A stretch of DNA of 6,634 nt from Acetofilamentum sp. (GTDB lineage Bacteria; Bacteroidota; Bacteroidia; Bacteroidales; JAFGUD01), in the NCBI GenBank assembly GCA_020722645.1, contig DYKL01000198.1:1-6634 (forward strand), in the 5' to 3' direction. Each line of letters opens with the position of its first letter. Positions within the stretch are counted from its first letter, which is position 1. The position numbers and the translations under genes are program-made. Shown in pieces: positions 1 to 6,605 of the stretch. The notes below the pieces were generated by a model, which made no database searches, was not told where the DNA came from, and saw nothing but the letters and a program-made list of their open reading frames with translations.

Positions 1-2275
1 TATAGTTTTGTTTTTCATACATCGAGGCGAGTCTTCCACCATCTTTTTGTAGTTGAATATACGGCGGGTTTCCAATTACAATATCAAAGCCATTTTTAAC
101 CCCAAACATCCACTCAGGGTCAAACCAGTCAGCGTGTGTGTTCTGGTCGAATGGGTCCCAGGTGGTAATCTTTTCCGCAATTTCATTTGGGAATCCATTT
201 TGTTTTAATTTGTTTCTCAACTCTTCTCTTAATTGCTTCTCTCTTTTTTGCAATTGGTATTTTTCTTTTCTGCTGTTTGTATAAAATATTCCTTCCCTTA
301 TTTTGAACAATCTATTTTCAAGTTCTTCAATTTCATCAGCAATTAATTTCATTTGTTCTGGTCTTTCTAAACCAATCAAAGTGTTGGCGGCAACAAACTT
401 GGTTTCGAGATTGGGCAATGCACGAATATCTCGGTTTTCTTTTGTGTCGTCAATTTCTTGTTCAACGAGCAATGAAATAAAAAATCTCAGTTTGCTTATT
501 TGTATTGCTATTTCCTGTATGTCAACGCCATAAATACAATTTTCGATTAAACCTAATTTTCGTATGTAATCAATCGGTTTATTCTGTAAAGATAGTTCGG
601 CTTCGTGTCGTATTTCCGCCGGTACTCTTTCAAGCAGTTTTTTCTTCCACATTTCATTTTGAGGGTCAAGTTTATGCAATGCAAGAACAAGTTTATGCAA
701 AATTCCCATTGGAAATGCACCGCTACCGCAGGCAGGGTCTAGAACCTTAAGATTTTCAATCGCTTCGATTAAAAATTCTCTTTCTTTTTGTGTAAATTCA
801 GTGGGGCTATCATCATACGAAAATAGTTTTTTAAGTTCATCTGTAAGTTGCTCTTCTTTGTTTATCCATCTTTCAAGCGATAATTTTTGTTCAATTACCT
901 TGTTTTTCAAATAAGCAATTAAAGATTCATCAACCATATATTCGACAATTTCTCTCGGTGTGTAATAGCTCCCTGTGGCTTTCCTTGCAGTTGTAGCTGT
1001 TTCAGGATTATAAGACGCTAAAAGATTTTCAAATACTTTACCTAATAGTTCAGGGTCAAGTGCTATTTCCTGATCAATAGGCGTGTTTTCATCAATGGTA
1101 AAATTATATTGTTTGAAGATGGATAATAATCCTTTAACCTTTTCCTTATTAGCTTTATCAAGATATTTTGATAGGTTTACTTCTTTTTCTGTATCAAGGA
1201 AGAACAATTCGTCGGGTATTTTCAGTCGCTTTTCATTTTTTGGATTATCAGAAAAACAATCGATTCTTATTTCTTTGCCATCAACTTTTTTATCAAGGGA
1301 TTCAAACAAGCCGCCGTTGAGGAATGGCACTTTTTCAAATTGTTTGAGAAAAAGTTCTTTATCTTTTATGAATCTTTTGTAACGATAATATCCCTGCTCA
1401 AGGTAAGCATCACTAATGAAACCAGATTTTTCTGCTTCGTCAACAAATATTCTACTTTTTGGGTCATCGCTTTTCATTTTTGTGTTAAGTGTGGCGAAAA
1501 ATAAATTCTGAAGGATAGCTTTGTAGTAAGTGCTGCCAGTTTTATCCTTATAGTTTATAATTTTATCAATTTCAGATTTATCAAAGAGAGAAGCGGGAAT
1601 AAGTCCTTTTTCTTTCATAAACCAGATGAAAATCATTCTGGTAATCAGTCGAATTAGATTTTTTGCATTTCTGTTTTCTCTATCTTTGTCTTCATCATCA
1701 GGGAATTCTACTTGATTCATTGCCCAGAAATACCAGTTTTGAATTTCTTCGTAGAATTGCTTTGTAACTTTTTCAACACTGAAGGCTTCGATTATTTTTT
1801 CGAGTGATGTGAAATCCGCATCTTTGATTTGCTCGATAAATGTTTTATTTGTTTGCTCTTTACTGACGAAGTAGGTATATCTTCTGAAATTGCTCCAGTC
1901 CCTTTTTCCAGTAGCAAGTGGAATATTGTAAACTAAGGAAAATCGGAAATCATTTTTGTCGTCGTAAAAAATAAAAAATCCGCCAATGTAGCTGTTACTT
2001 TCTTTTAATATTTTCCTGGCTAATTCGTATTGAGCTTTTTTGCCGGAGCGCTCGGTAAGAGATTTGCTCACTTTAATTAAAACGACGATAATTTCATCCT
2101 GATTTTCTAATGTGAATTCACCTAAAAGCAAACAATTGGAGAAATTTTCATCGTTGTAGTGCAGGAGTGATTTATCAATTTTTCTAAATGTTCTTGTATT
2201 GTTTCTTAGGAGATTAACAACATTTTCAGTATTAAAATTATTTGTAAGGTTGTTTATGATTTCTTTAACGTTCAT
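1..2275 (-). CDS. Eco57I-type DNA adenine-N6 methyltransferase (partial, C-terminus off the window)
   Basis: This gene runs off the left edge; 758 codons are visible and no stop interrupts them. It should transfer a methyl group from S-adenosylmethionine to the N6 of adenine. Seen in order: an N-terminal domain (about 1-150); AFSVEKVTKQFYEEIQ (164-179), with a helical stretch around 199-218; GSYYTPRE (435-442), the segment that precedes the SAM pocket in type I and Eco57I enzymes; motif I DPACGSGAF (513-521); GVDI (583-586); a charged, probably coiled-coil insert (about 642-700); and catalytic motif IV GNPPY (735-739). The target-recognition domain would lie beyond the edge. Type IIG relatives carry a PD-(D/E)XK nuclease at the N-terminus. 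I see no clear one here: the candidate strand at about 61-69 reads EIIVVLIKV, lacking the acidic residue two before Lys. The ATG at 2275 follows a strong Shine-Dalgarno sequence. It lies 76 bp behind the helicase gene on the same strand, so probably in one operon. The family is secure; whether it cuts as well as methylates is not. Confidence 0.93.
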   Translation of the reverse strand, partial: MNVKEIINNLTNNFNTENVVNLLRNNTRTFRKIDKSLLHYNDENFSNCLLLGEFTLENQDEIIVVLIKVSKSLTERSGKKAQYELARKILKESNSYIGGFFIFYDDKNDFRFSLVYNIPLATGKRDWSNFRRYTYFVSKEQTNKTFIEQIKDADFTSLEKIIEAFSVEKVTKQFYEEIQNWYFWAMNQVEFPDDEDKDRENRNAKNLIRLITRMIFIWFMKEKGLIPASLFDKSEIDKIINYKDKTGSTYYKAILQNLFFATLNTKMKSDDPKSRIFVDEAEKSGFISDAYLEQGYYRYKRFIKDKELFLKQFEKVPFLNGGLFESLDKKVDGKEIRIDCFSDNPKNEKRLKIPDELFFLDTEKEVNLSKYLDKANKEKVKGLLSIFKQYNFTIDENTPIDQEIALDPELLGKVFENLLASYNPETATTARKATGSYYTPREIVEYMVDESLIAYLKNKVIEQKLSLERWINKEEQLTDELKKLFSYDDSPTEFTQKEREFLIEAIENLKVLDPACGSGAFPMGILHKLVLALHKLDPQNEMWKKKLLERVPAEIRHEAELSLQNKPIDYIRKLGLIENCIYGVDIQEIAIQISKLRFFISLLVEQEIDDTKENRDIRALPNLETKFVAANTLIGLERPEQMKLIADEIEELENRLFKIREGIFYTNSRKEKYQLQKREKQLREELRNKLKQNGFPNEIAEKITTWDPFDQNTHADWFDPEWMFGVKNGFDIVIGNPPYIQLQKDGGRLASMYEKQNY

Positions 2276-2280
2276 AAATT

Positions 2281-2289
2281 TCTCCTTCT
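2281..2289 (-). promoter_or_regulatory. Strong Shine-Dalgarno site of the methyltransferase gene
   Basis: On the minus strand the site reads AGAAGGAGA, with GGAG six bases before the ATG at 2275. It fixes the start codon of the methyltransferase. It contrasts with the upstream helicase gene, which has no recognisable ribosome binding site. Confidence 0.8.
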
Positions 2290-2316
2290 TTTCCCGGTGG
2301 CTTTTATAACTGCAAA

Positions 2317-2341
2317 GAAACCTGGCGCACTTAGCGGTTTC
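2317..2341. repeat. Small inverted repeat in the helicase-methyltransferase spacer
   Basis: GAAACC at 2317-2322 and GGTTTC at 2336-2341 are perfect complements around a 13-base loop. There is no T-tract, so it is unlikely to be an intrinsic terminator and probably does not split the operon. The surrounding words (CTTTGCG, CGCTAAG, CTTTGCAG on the minus strand) resemble the CGCAAAG/CGCTAAG family of dispersed intergenic repeats that I recall from several bacterial phyla; that link is memory-based. It could also be an RNA hairpin acting on message stability. Confidence 0.35.
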
Positions 2342-2351
2342 AATATAACTT

Positions 2352-5300
2352 TCAATTAGAGGAACGCAAAGATTTATTCAAGATTGCCACTATTACTTCT
2401 TTTTCTTTCGATGATATTCTTTGCTTCTCTTTTAACAAATAATCTTCACCTAACTCATCTTCCAATTGCATTATTTCTTCTATAATACTTTTGAAGTCCT
2501 TATCTTCAGTTTTCAGATTGGCAATTCTTCTTAACGTATATTCAGACAAAGTACCATAGTCAATAATATCCTCTTTTAGCATACGCAGAAATTTTTTATG
2601 AGGCAGCAACTCAGCTGAATTATTACTGCGTATAAGAAAGTCGAGTTTACCAAGTGCTTTGTTTTCAATGCTAAACAAAGAGGATAAATTATTGGACGTA
2701 TTTTCATCATTTTTAACCCTCTCGTACATTTCCCAGAATTCATCATCGATTTCAATTGGTTTTTCGTCAGGTTCACATTTTATTTTATCAAGTACTTCTT
2801 CAAACAAAGAATCAGAAATATCCTCTTTCCCATTAATCTTTCTAAATATTTTTATGTACATTCTGCTTTTTCGGAAGAAAACAATCATTTCGTCTTCATT
2901 AGAAATTTTTGTTACTTTTACGCGACTTGGGAATTGGTCAATTGTTGAAATTACGTCAGGGTACTTCTCTTTAATTTCCTGATAAAGATTAAGAATTTTT
3001 GTATGGAAGCTTTCCTCTTCGCTTTCATCCGGGGTTTGCATTAATTTCTGATAAAGTTTTGAAGGAGAAGGTACTTCTTCGATATCAAATATTTTTGAAT
3101 CTTCACCTAAAGTATTGTGTATCATAAACATCTTATTCTGTGCAATCTCTCGGGAGCGAACCAGTTCGGCTCCCTTTTCTGTTGGGAAGAAATTTACAAT
3201 ATAGATCTTCTCAAATACTTTCTTGCTGATACGATTTATTCTACCGAGTCTTTGAATTACTTTAACGGGATTCCAGGGAATATCGTAATTGACAATCATC
3301 CCTGCTCTGTTAAGATTAAAACCTTCGCTAAGTTTATCTGTTGAAAGCAAAATATCATAGTCATCGTACTGTTCACTCGCCGATGCATCGAAATTCTTAT
3401 TTACCTCAGATATTTTCGAATCGCTTATTGAACCTGTAACTACGAGCGTTCTTTTAGCAAGTTCCGGCTTTAAATTTTTTATTTTTTCATATACATACAT
3501 TACTGTATCGGCGTATTCAGAAAAAATTACAATTTTTCTTTTGGGTTCCTGTGGCGCTGGGGTTTTATTCAATTCCTTTTCAATATTTTGAAGCAGGCGG
3601 GAAACTTTTGGATCAGTATCAATCAAATTAAGTTTTGAAAGTTTTTCAAGAATTTCATCAAACAATTTTATATCCGATTGAATATCTGCTATAAACTCTT
3701 TTGCTTTTTTGAACTTTTCAATCTCGTAGATTTTATATTTTTTCGGGTACGTTTCTTTTTTAAGAATTTCAGGATACTCTTTTAATTTATCTTCAATTTC
3801 ATCCGGTGTCGACACTACAATTTTTTCGATTAGATCTCTGTCTAAAATATATTTTCCTTTCTCTGGATTGCCTTTCCCTGTTTTTGTTATAAATTTAAGA
3901 ACAGTTTCATTAATATCTTTGAAGTTTTTGATGCTTTGCACAAATGCGCCGAAAGAGCTTTCGAATCTCTTAACAAGAAGTCGGCGCATAATATCGAATA
4001 AGTTACGTTGCTGCAATAGTTCACGATTTTTTCCCTTGTCCTTCTCCTCGTCGTCAAAAAGAGTGCTTCCAAAAGCTTTCTCGTAAGTAAAAGGCAAATA
4101 AATAGCGCCTTTGAATTTTCCGCCGTAATCAGGGTCTTCAAAATATTTAGTTATTATTTCATCATAAAAATCCGATTGCTCTTCGGTCAGATCATAAAAC
4201 CATTCAATAGGTGGTTCTATTTTAGATAAATCTTTAACCTCATTTTTGTAAAAAGGATTTTTCAATAAATCCAATCGATTTCTTCTTATCGTTATTGGTT
4301 CAATTACATCACGTATTTGTTTTGCCAGTGAATGCGATTTTCGTTTCACTTTTCTTAAATCGATATTATTATCGCCAAATAATGATCTGTAATAACTTTT
4401 AGCCTTCTTTATTTTACCTTTATCTTTCGAATTATAATTTTTCGTAATAAAGGCAAGTTTATCGAACAATGTATTTATATTTCTAAACGTAGAGATAATA
4501 TTGTTCTCAAGCGTGATTGACGACTTTTTGGGGACTATGAAGAGATTGAGCATTGCCAGGATATCTTCAGGTTTATTATTGAAAGGAGTGGCAGTAAGTA
4601 AAATTACTTTTTTATTTCTGCAGATATTTTTTAGAAGTTCATAACTTTGAGTATCGGGATTTCTGAAACGATGTGCTTCATCGACAATAATGACTTCAAT
4701 ATCGTCGTTCTTTTTCACAAAATCTTGAACCTTTTCCAATTCCCCAATCGAACGAGCTTCCCAATCATAAAGCTGAAATTCATTTAAATATTTCCGCCAG
4801 CCTTCAGTTTTATTATCATCGCCAATTAGACCAGGCGGACACAATACAAGTCCTCTTGCTCTCAACTGTTTAGCAATCATACATGCAATTACAGATTTAC
4901 CGAGCCCAACTACATCGGCAACCAAAACTCCACCATGCTGTTCGATGATCGAAAGAGCCATTTCGACAGCATCATTTTGATATTTATAATTTTTGTACCC
5001 TTTTTTGTTTAATAATTCTTTGAGAGAAGACGATAAAGACTTATGCTGGAACGAATCGAGATATGATTTCAAAACGAATAGATATGCTTCGAATGGACTT
5101 ATTTTTCTGATATGAGTTTCGTTTTCAATAGTTTTAATCAGTCTTTCTTTTATATCTTTTTGTTCTGTTATTTTAACTGCATTATCCCACAAATCGTCGA
5201 AATATTTTTCAGCTTCTTCAAAACCATAATCGCTGATTTCAACATTAAATTCGTTTTGTTTAGACAGTCCGGCTTTTGTTAAATTACTGCTACCCGTAAT

Positions 5301-5750
5301 AAATAATCTTGATTTGCCGACCTGTCCTTCCTCTAATTTAAACAGGTACAGTTTGGAATGATTCGGTTTGAAAGTTTTTCTGATAATAATTCTATCGTCT
5401 GCAATTAATTGTAAGAAGAAACCAACTTGTTCGTAGAATTCCTTCACATCGAAAGTATCGCTATTGATCGATTTTTTTATAGAACTGAAGAAATTTTCTA
5501 TTTTTTCGTCGTCGGTTAGTTTTTCGTCACCCGAGTGTTCAATTAAATTATAATTGATTTTATCTACATCGAGTCCAACCAGAATTTTAATAGAAACCTT
5601 TGGATTTTCTTTTAATCCCTCATATAACTCACTAATTCCTGAAAAATAAAAAAATCCAATTAGGAATTTTAGTTCATCGCTTTTTGAGATTAATTCGAGG
5701 AGTCGTGCCCTCAATTGTTTTTTCTGACTATTGGTTATGAAATTGCCCAT
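2352..5750 (-). CDS. PLD-family nuclease fused to SNF2/RapA-like SF2 helicase (restriction translocase)
   Basis: This is a 1132-residue cytosolic protein, probably the ATP-driven cutting component of a restriction or defence system. Residues 1-190 form a phospholipase D-like nuclease domain. HSK (131-133) followed by ITGSSNLTKAGL (151-162) and Glu167 is one HxK half-site, so two copies would have to pair to make an active site, as in BfiI-type nucleases. The helicase core follows: Q motif region YKYQNDA (255-261), Walker A GLGKS (282-286), DEAH (357-360), TATP (386-389), motif IV region VIFSEYADT (741-749), motif V STDKLSEGFNL (803-813) and motif VI QRLGRINR (833-840). About 350 residues separate TATP from motif IV, including RRLLVKRFESSFGAF (589-603), typical of RapA-like proteins. 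A charged C-terminal region (about 900-1132) has no motif I recognise. All catalytic motifs are intact. The ATG at 5750 is the first possible start after an in-frame stop at 5772-5774; no Shine-Dalgarno sequence precedes it. The neighbouring methyltransferase suggests restriction-modification, which is inferred from context. Confidence 0.93.
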   Translation of the reverse strand: MGNFITNSQKKQLRARLLELISKSDELKFLIGFFYFSGISELYEGLKENPKVSIKILVGLDVDKINYNLIEHSGDEKLTDDEKIENFFSSIKKSINSDTFDVKEFYEQVGFFLQLIADDRIIIRKTFKPNHSKLYLFKLEEGQVGKSRLFITGSSNLTKAGLSKQNEFNVEISDYGFEEAEKYFDDLWDNAVKITEQKDIKERLIKTIENETHIRKISPFEAYLFVLKSYLDSFQHKSLSSSLKELLNKKGYKNYKYQNDAVEMALSIIEQHGGVLVADVVGLGKSVIACMIAKQLRARGLVLCPPGLIGDDNKTEGWRKYLNEFQLYDWEARSIGELEKVQDFVKKNDDIEVIIVDEAHRFRNPDTQSYELLKNICRNKKVILLTATPFNNKPEDILAMLNLFIVPKKSSITLENNIISTFRNINTLFDKLAFITKNYNSKDKGKIKKAKSYYRSLFGDNNIDLRKVKRKSHSLAKQIRDVIEPITIRRNRLDLLKNPFYKNEVKDLSKIEPPIEWFYDLTEEQSDFYDEIITKYFEDPDYGGKFKGAIYLPFTYEKAFGSTLFDDEEKDKGKNRELLQQRNLFDIMRRLLVKRFESSFGAFVQSIKNFKDINETVLKFITKTGKGNPEKGKYILDRDLIEKIVVSTPDEIEDKLKEYPEILKKETYPKKYKIYEIEKFKKAKEFIADIQSDIKLFDEILEKLSKLNLIDTDPKVSRLLQNIEKELNKTPAPQEPKRKIVIFSEYADTVMYVYEKIKNLKPELAKRTLVVTGSISDSKISEVNKNFDASASEQYDDYDILLSTDKLSEGFNLNRAGMIVNYDIPWNPVKVIQRLGRINRISKKVFEKIYIVNFFPTEKGAELVRSREIAQNKMFMIHNTLGEDSKIFDIEEVPSPSKLYQKLMQTPDESEEESFHTKILNLYQEIKEKYPDVISTIDQFPSRVKVTKISNEDEMIVFFRKSRMYIKIFRKINGKEDISDSLFEEVLDKIKCEPDEKPIEIDDEFWEMYERVKNDENTSNNLSSLFSIENKALGKLDFLIRSNNSAELLPHKKFLRMLKEDIIDYGTLSEYTLRRIANLKTEDKDFKSIIEEIMQLEDELGEDYLLKEKQRISSKEKEVIVAILNKSLRSSN

Positions 5751-6016
5751 GGTATAATAGATATAGTATTTTTAGTTAAAATATTTTTTGTAAGATAATA
5801 AATTATTGTAATTACAGAAAGCAAATTAAGTTAAATAAATTACAGGGGTTCAGGGTGACATAATGCAGGTAATATAAACGACTGAGCGTTTGAAAATAGT
5901 AAAAAATGATGGACTTATTTACGGCAGGAGTTTGGCAAAGAAATGTCGGTTTAAAACAAAAATTTCTTAATAACTTCGAGTACGGATGGAACATGCTGCA
6001 GGCATTCTACAGAAAA
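5751..6016. other. Gene-poor spacer upstream of the helicase gene
   Basis: I find no convincing gene here. Positions 5751-5830 are very AT-rich and must hold the helicase promoter. The nearest match to the Bacteroidota -7 box is TTAATTTG on the minus strand (5822-5829), which misses the consensus by one base and has no clear -33 TTTG partner, so I do not call it. A 45-codon plus-strand frame (5906-6043) has an ATG but no ribosome binding site and runs into the tRNA-like fragment. A 60-codon minus-strand frame (5812-5994) has the composition of translated non-coding DNA. Confidence 0.5.
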
Positions 6017-6038
6017 GAACCACCGACCCTTTGCTTAA
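6017..6038 (-). repeat. Partial copy of tRNA-Lys (possible attachment-site scar)
   Basis: This 22-bp stretch matches 6156-6177 inside the tRNA-Lys gene at 21 of 22 positions. In tRNA orientation it covers the end of the anticodon loop, the 3' anticodon stem, the variable loop, the 5' T-stem and the start of the T-loop. The one difference, T at 6031 where the tRNA copy has C, changes the anticodon stem. Homology stops abruptly on both sides, so it is not a functional tRNA. It lies 100 bp beyond the tRNA 3' end and past its terminator, in the same orientation. Integrating elements commonly use tRNA genes and leave such partial copies; a decayed duplicate tRNA is the alternative. Confidence 0.7.
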
Positions 6039-6090
6039 TCTAACTTTCATTTTTCCCAATCAATTTTCGGATTTACCAAGGGAAATTTTT

Positions 6091-6128
6091 AAAATTTAAA
6101 AGCCTTGCAAATTATTAATTTACAAGGC
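6091..6128 (-). terminator. Intrinsic terminator of tRNA-Lys
   Basis: GCCTTG (6102-6107) pairs with CAAGGC (6123-6128), and after one mismatch AAATT (6109-6113) pairs with AATTT (6117-6121) around a three-base loop. This gives an 11-bp stem. On the minus strand the stem is followed by TTTTAAATTTT (6091-6101). It begins ten bases after the tRNA 3' end and should isolate the tRNA from the helicase gene. No T-tract follows on the plus strand, so it works in one direction. Confidence 0.8.
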
Positions 6129-6138
6129 ATTAGATAAG

Positions 6139-6210
6139 TGAGCGCGGGTGGGCTCGAACCACCGACCCTCTGCTTAAAAGGCAGATGCTCTACCCCTGAG
6201 CTACGCGCCC
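6139..6210 (-). tRNA. tRNA-Lys (anticodon UUU)
   Basis: The gene is 72 bases long including the discriminator A, with no encoded CCA. The cloverleaf folds completely. The acceptor GGGCGCG pairs with CGCGCTC (one G-U pair). The D-stem is GCTC/GAGC with a seven-base loop. The anticodon stem TCTGC/GCAGA encloses CTTTTAA, so the anticodon is TTT and reads AAA and AAG lysine codons. A five-base variable loop is followed by the T-stem GGTGG/CCACC with loop TTCGAGC. It has its own promoter and terminator and appears functional. A partial copy of its middle lies about 100 bp downstream. Confidence 0.97.
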
Positions 6211-6253
6211 TAAAAATGAACGAAAATATTATATTTAATATTAATTGAGATGA

Positions 6254-6285
6254 CAAATATATCGTTTCTAGCAATAAATTCCAAA
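6254..6285 (-). promoter_or_regulatory. Bacteroidota-type promoter of tRNA-Lys
   Basis: On the minus strand TTTG (6282-6285) is followed after exactly 20 bases by TATATTTG (6254-6261). This fits the Bacteroidota housekeeping sigma consensus, TTTG at -33 and TAnnTTTG at -7, with a usual 17-23 base spacer. Transcription should begin a few bases further on, leaving a leader of roughly 35-40 bases before the tRNA 5' end at 6210. No start site has been mapped. Confidence 0.65.
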
Positions 6286-6377
6286 TTTTAGGAAAAATTA
6301 CTCGCTGTGAAAAGAGACTTTTTAGCCAAAGCTGGGCAATGAATACGATACTATTACAAAGACAATTAATCGATTAT

Positions 6378-6605
6378 TTAATTGCATTCAATATGCAGTA
6401 ATTGTGCAATGGTTTTCCAATTGAATACGGAAACATTACCGTCATCATTAACTGCAAAGAAAGCTCCTTTAGAGAATTTCCCAAATGGAGTAGCTGTATA
6501 CCATATTCCATCTGTATTTCTTGTATTAGAACCGATAAATGAACCAATATAATTAAAATTAGTTCTATCAAATATCAAGAAGAGACATCTGAAAAATTCA
6601 GTTAG
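6378..6605 (-). pseudogene. C-terminal remnant of a beta-propeller phytase
   Basis: A 75-codon open frame ends at a TAA at 6378-6380. It contains LIFDRTNFNYIGSF, NTDGI, KGAFFAVNDDGN and VFNWKTIAQLL. These line up in order with the C-terminal blade of beta-propeller (3-)phytases, which reads roughly YDR..NkYv..F, DTDGI, fG.FvaQDG.N and NFKivpWe.IA. Intact phytases are several hundred residues long and release phosphate from phytate outside the cytoplasm. Here an in-frame stop (6606-6608) lies just upstream, and the other two minus-strand frames to the window edge are also closed. There is no good ATG, signal peptide or ribosome binding site. The calcium-binding catalytic residues would lie in the missing part, so this should be non-functional. 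The family match is made by eye from recalled sequence and is moderately sure; the truncation is clear. Confidence 0.6.

Noticed and set aside
1083..1382. 99-codon plus-strand frame
   Set aside because: It lies antisense to the methyltransferase coding frame, which is open and carries all the conserved motifs; its product is a low-complexity Ser/Phe-rich shadow.
2659..2982. 107-codon plus-strand frame
   Set aside because: It is antisense to the C-terminal part of the helicase and shows the Ser/Phe/Ile-rich composition of a shadow frame; it has no motif.
1..5750. Calling the cassette a BREX or a complete DISARM locus
   Set aside because: BREX needs pglZ/brxC-type genes and DISARM needs drmA/drmB. 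None is visible in the window, and the PLD domain here is fused to the helicase.
5843..5860. ACAGGGGTTCAGGGTGACA, resembling a common intergenic repeat word in Bacteroidota-like genomes
   Set aside because: Only one short copy is present in the window, so a repeat family cannot be supported from this sequence.
5812..5994. 60-codon minus-strand frame in the spacer
   Set aside because: It has no ribosome binding site and the aromatic/Leu/Cys-rich composition of non-coding AT-rich DNA, with no recognisable motif.
6089..6274. 61-codon minus-strand frame covering the tRNA
   Set aside because: Its SSGVEHLPFKQRVGGSSPPA stretch is simply the translation of the tRNA-Lys gene; no protein is made here.
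6374..6571. 65-codon minus-strand frame overlapping the phytase remnant in another frame
   Set aside because: It is a shadow of the phytase-like frame; the Ile/Leu-rich product lacks any family resemblance.
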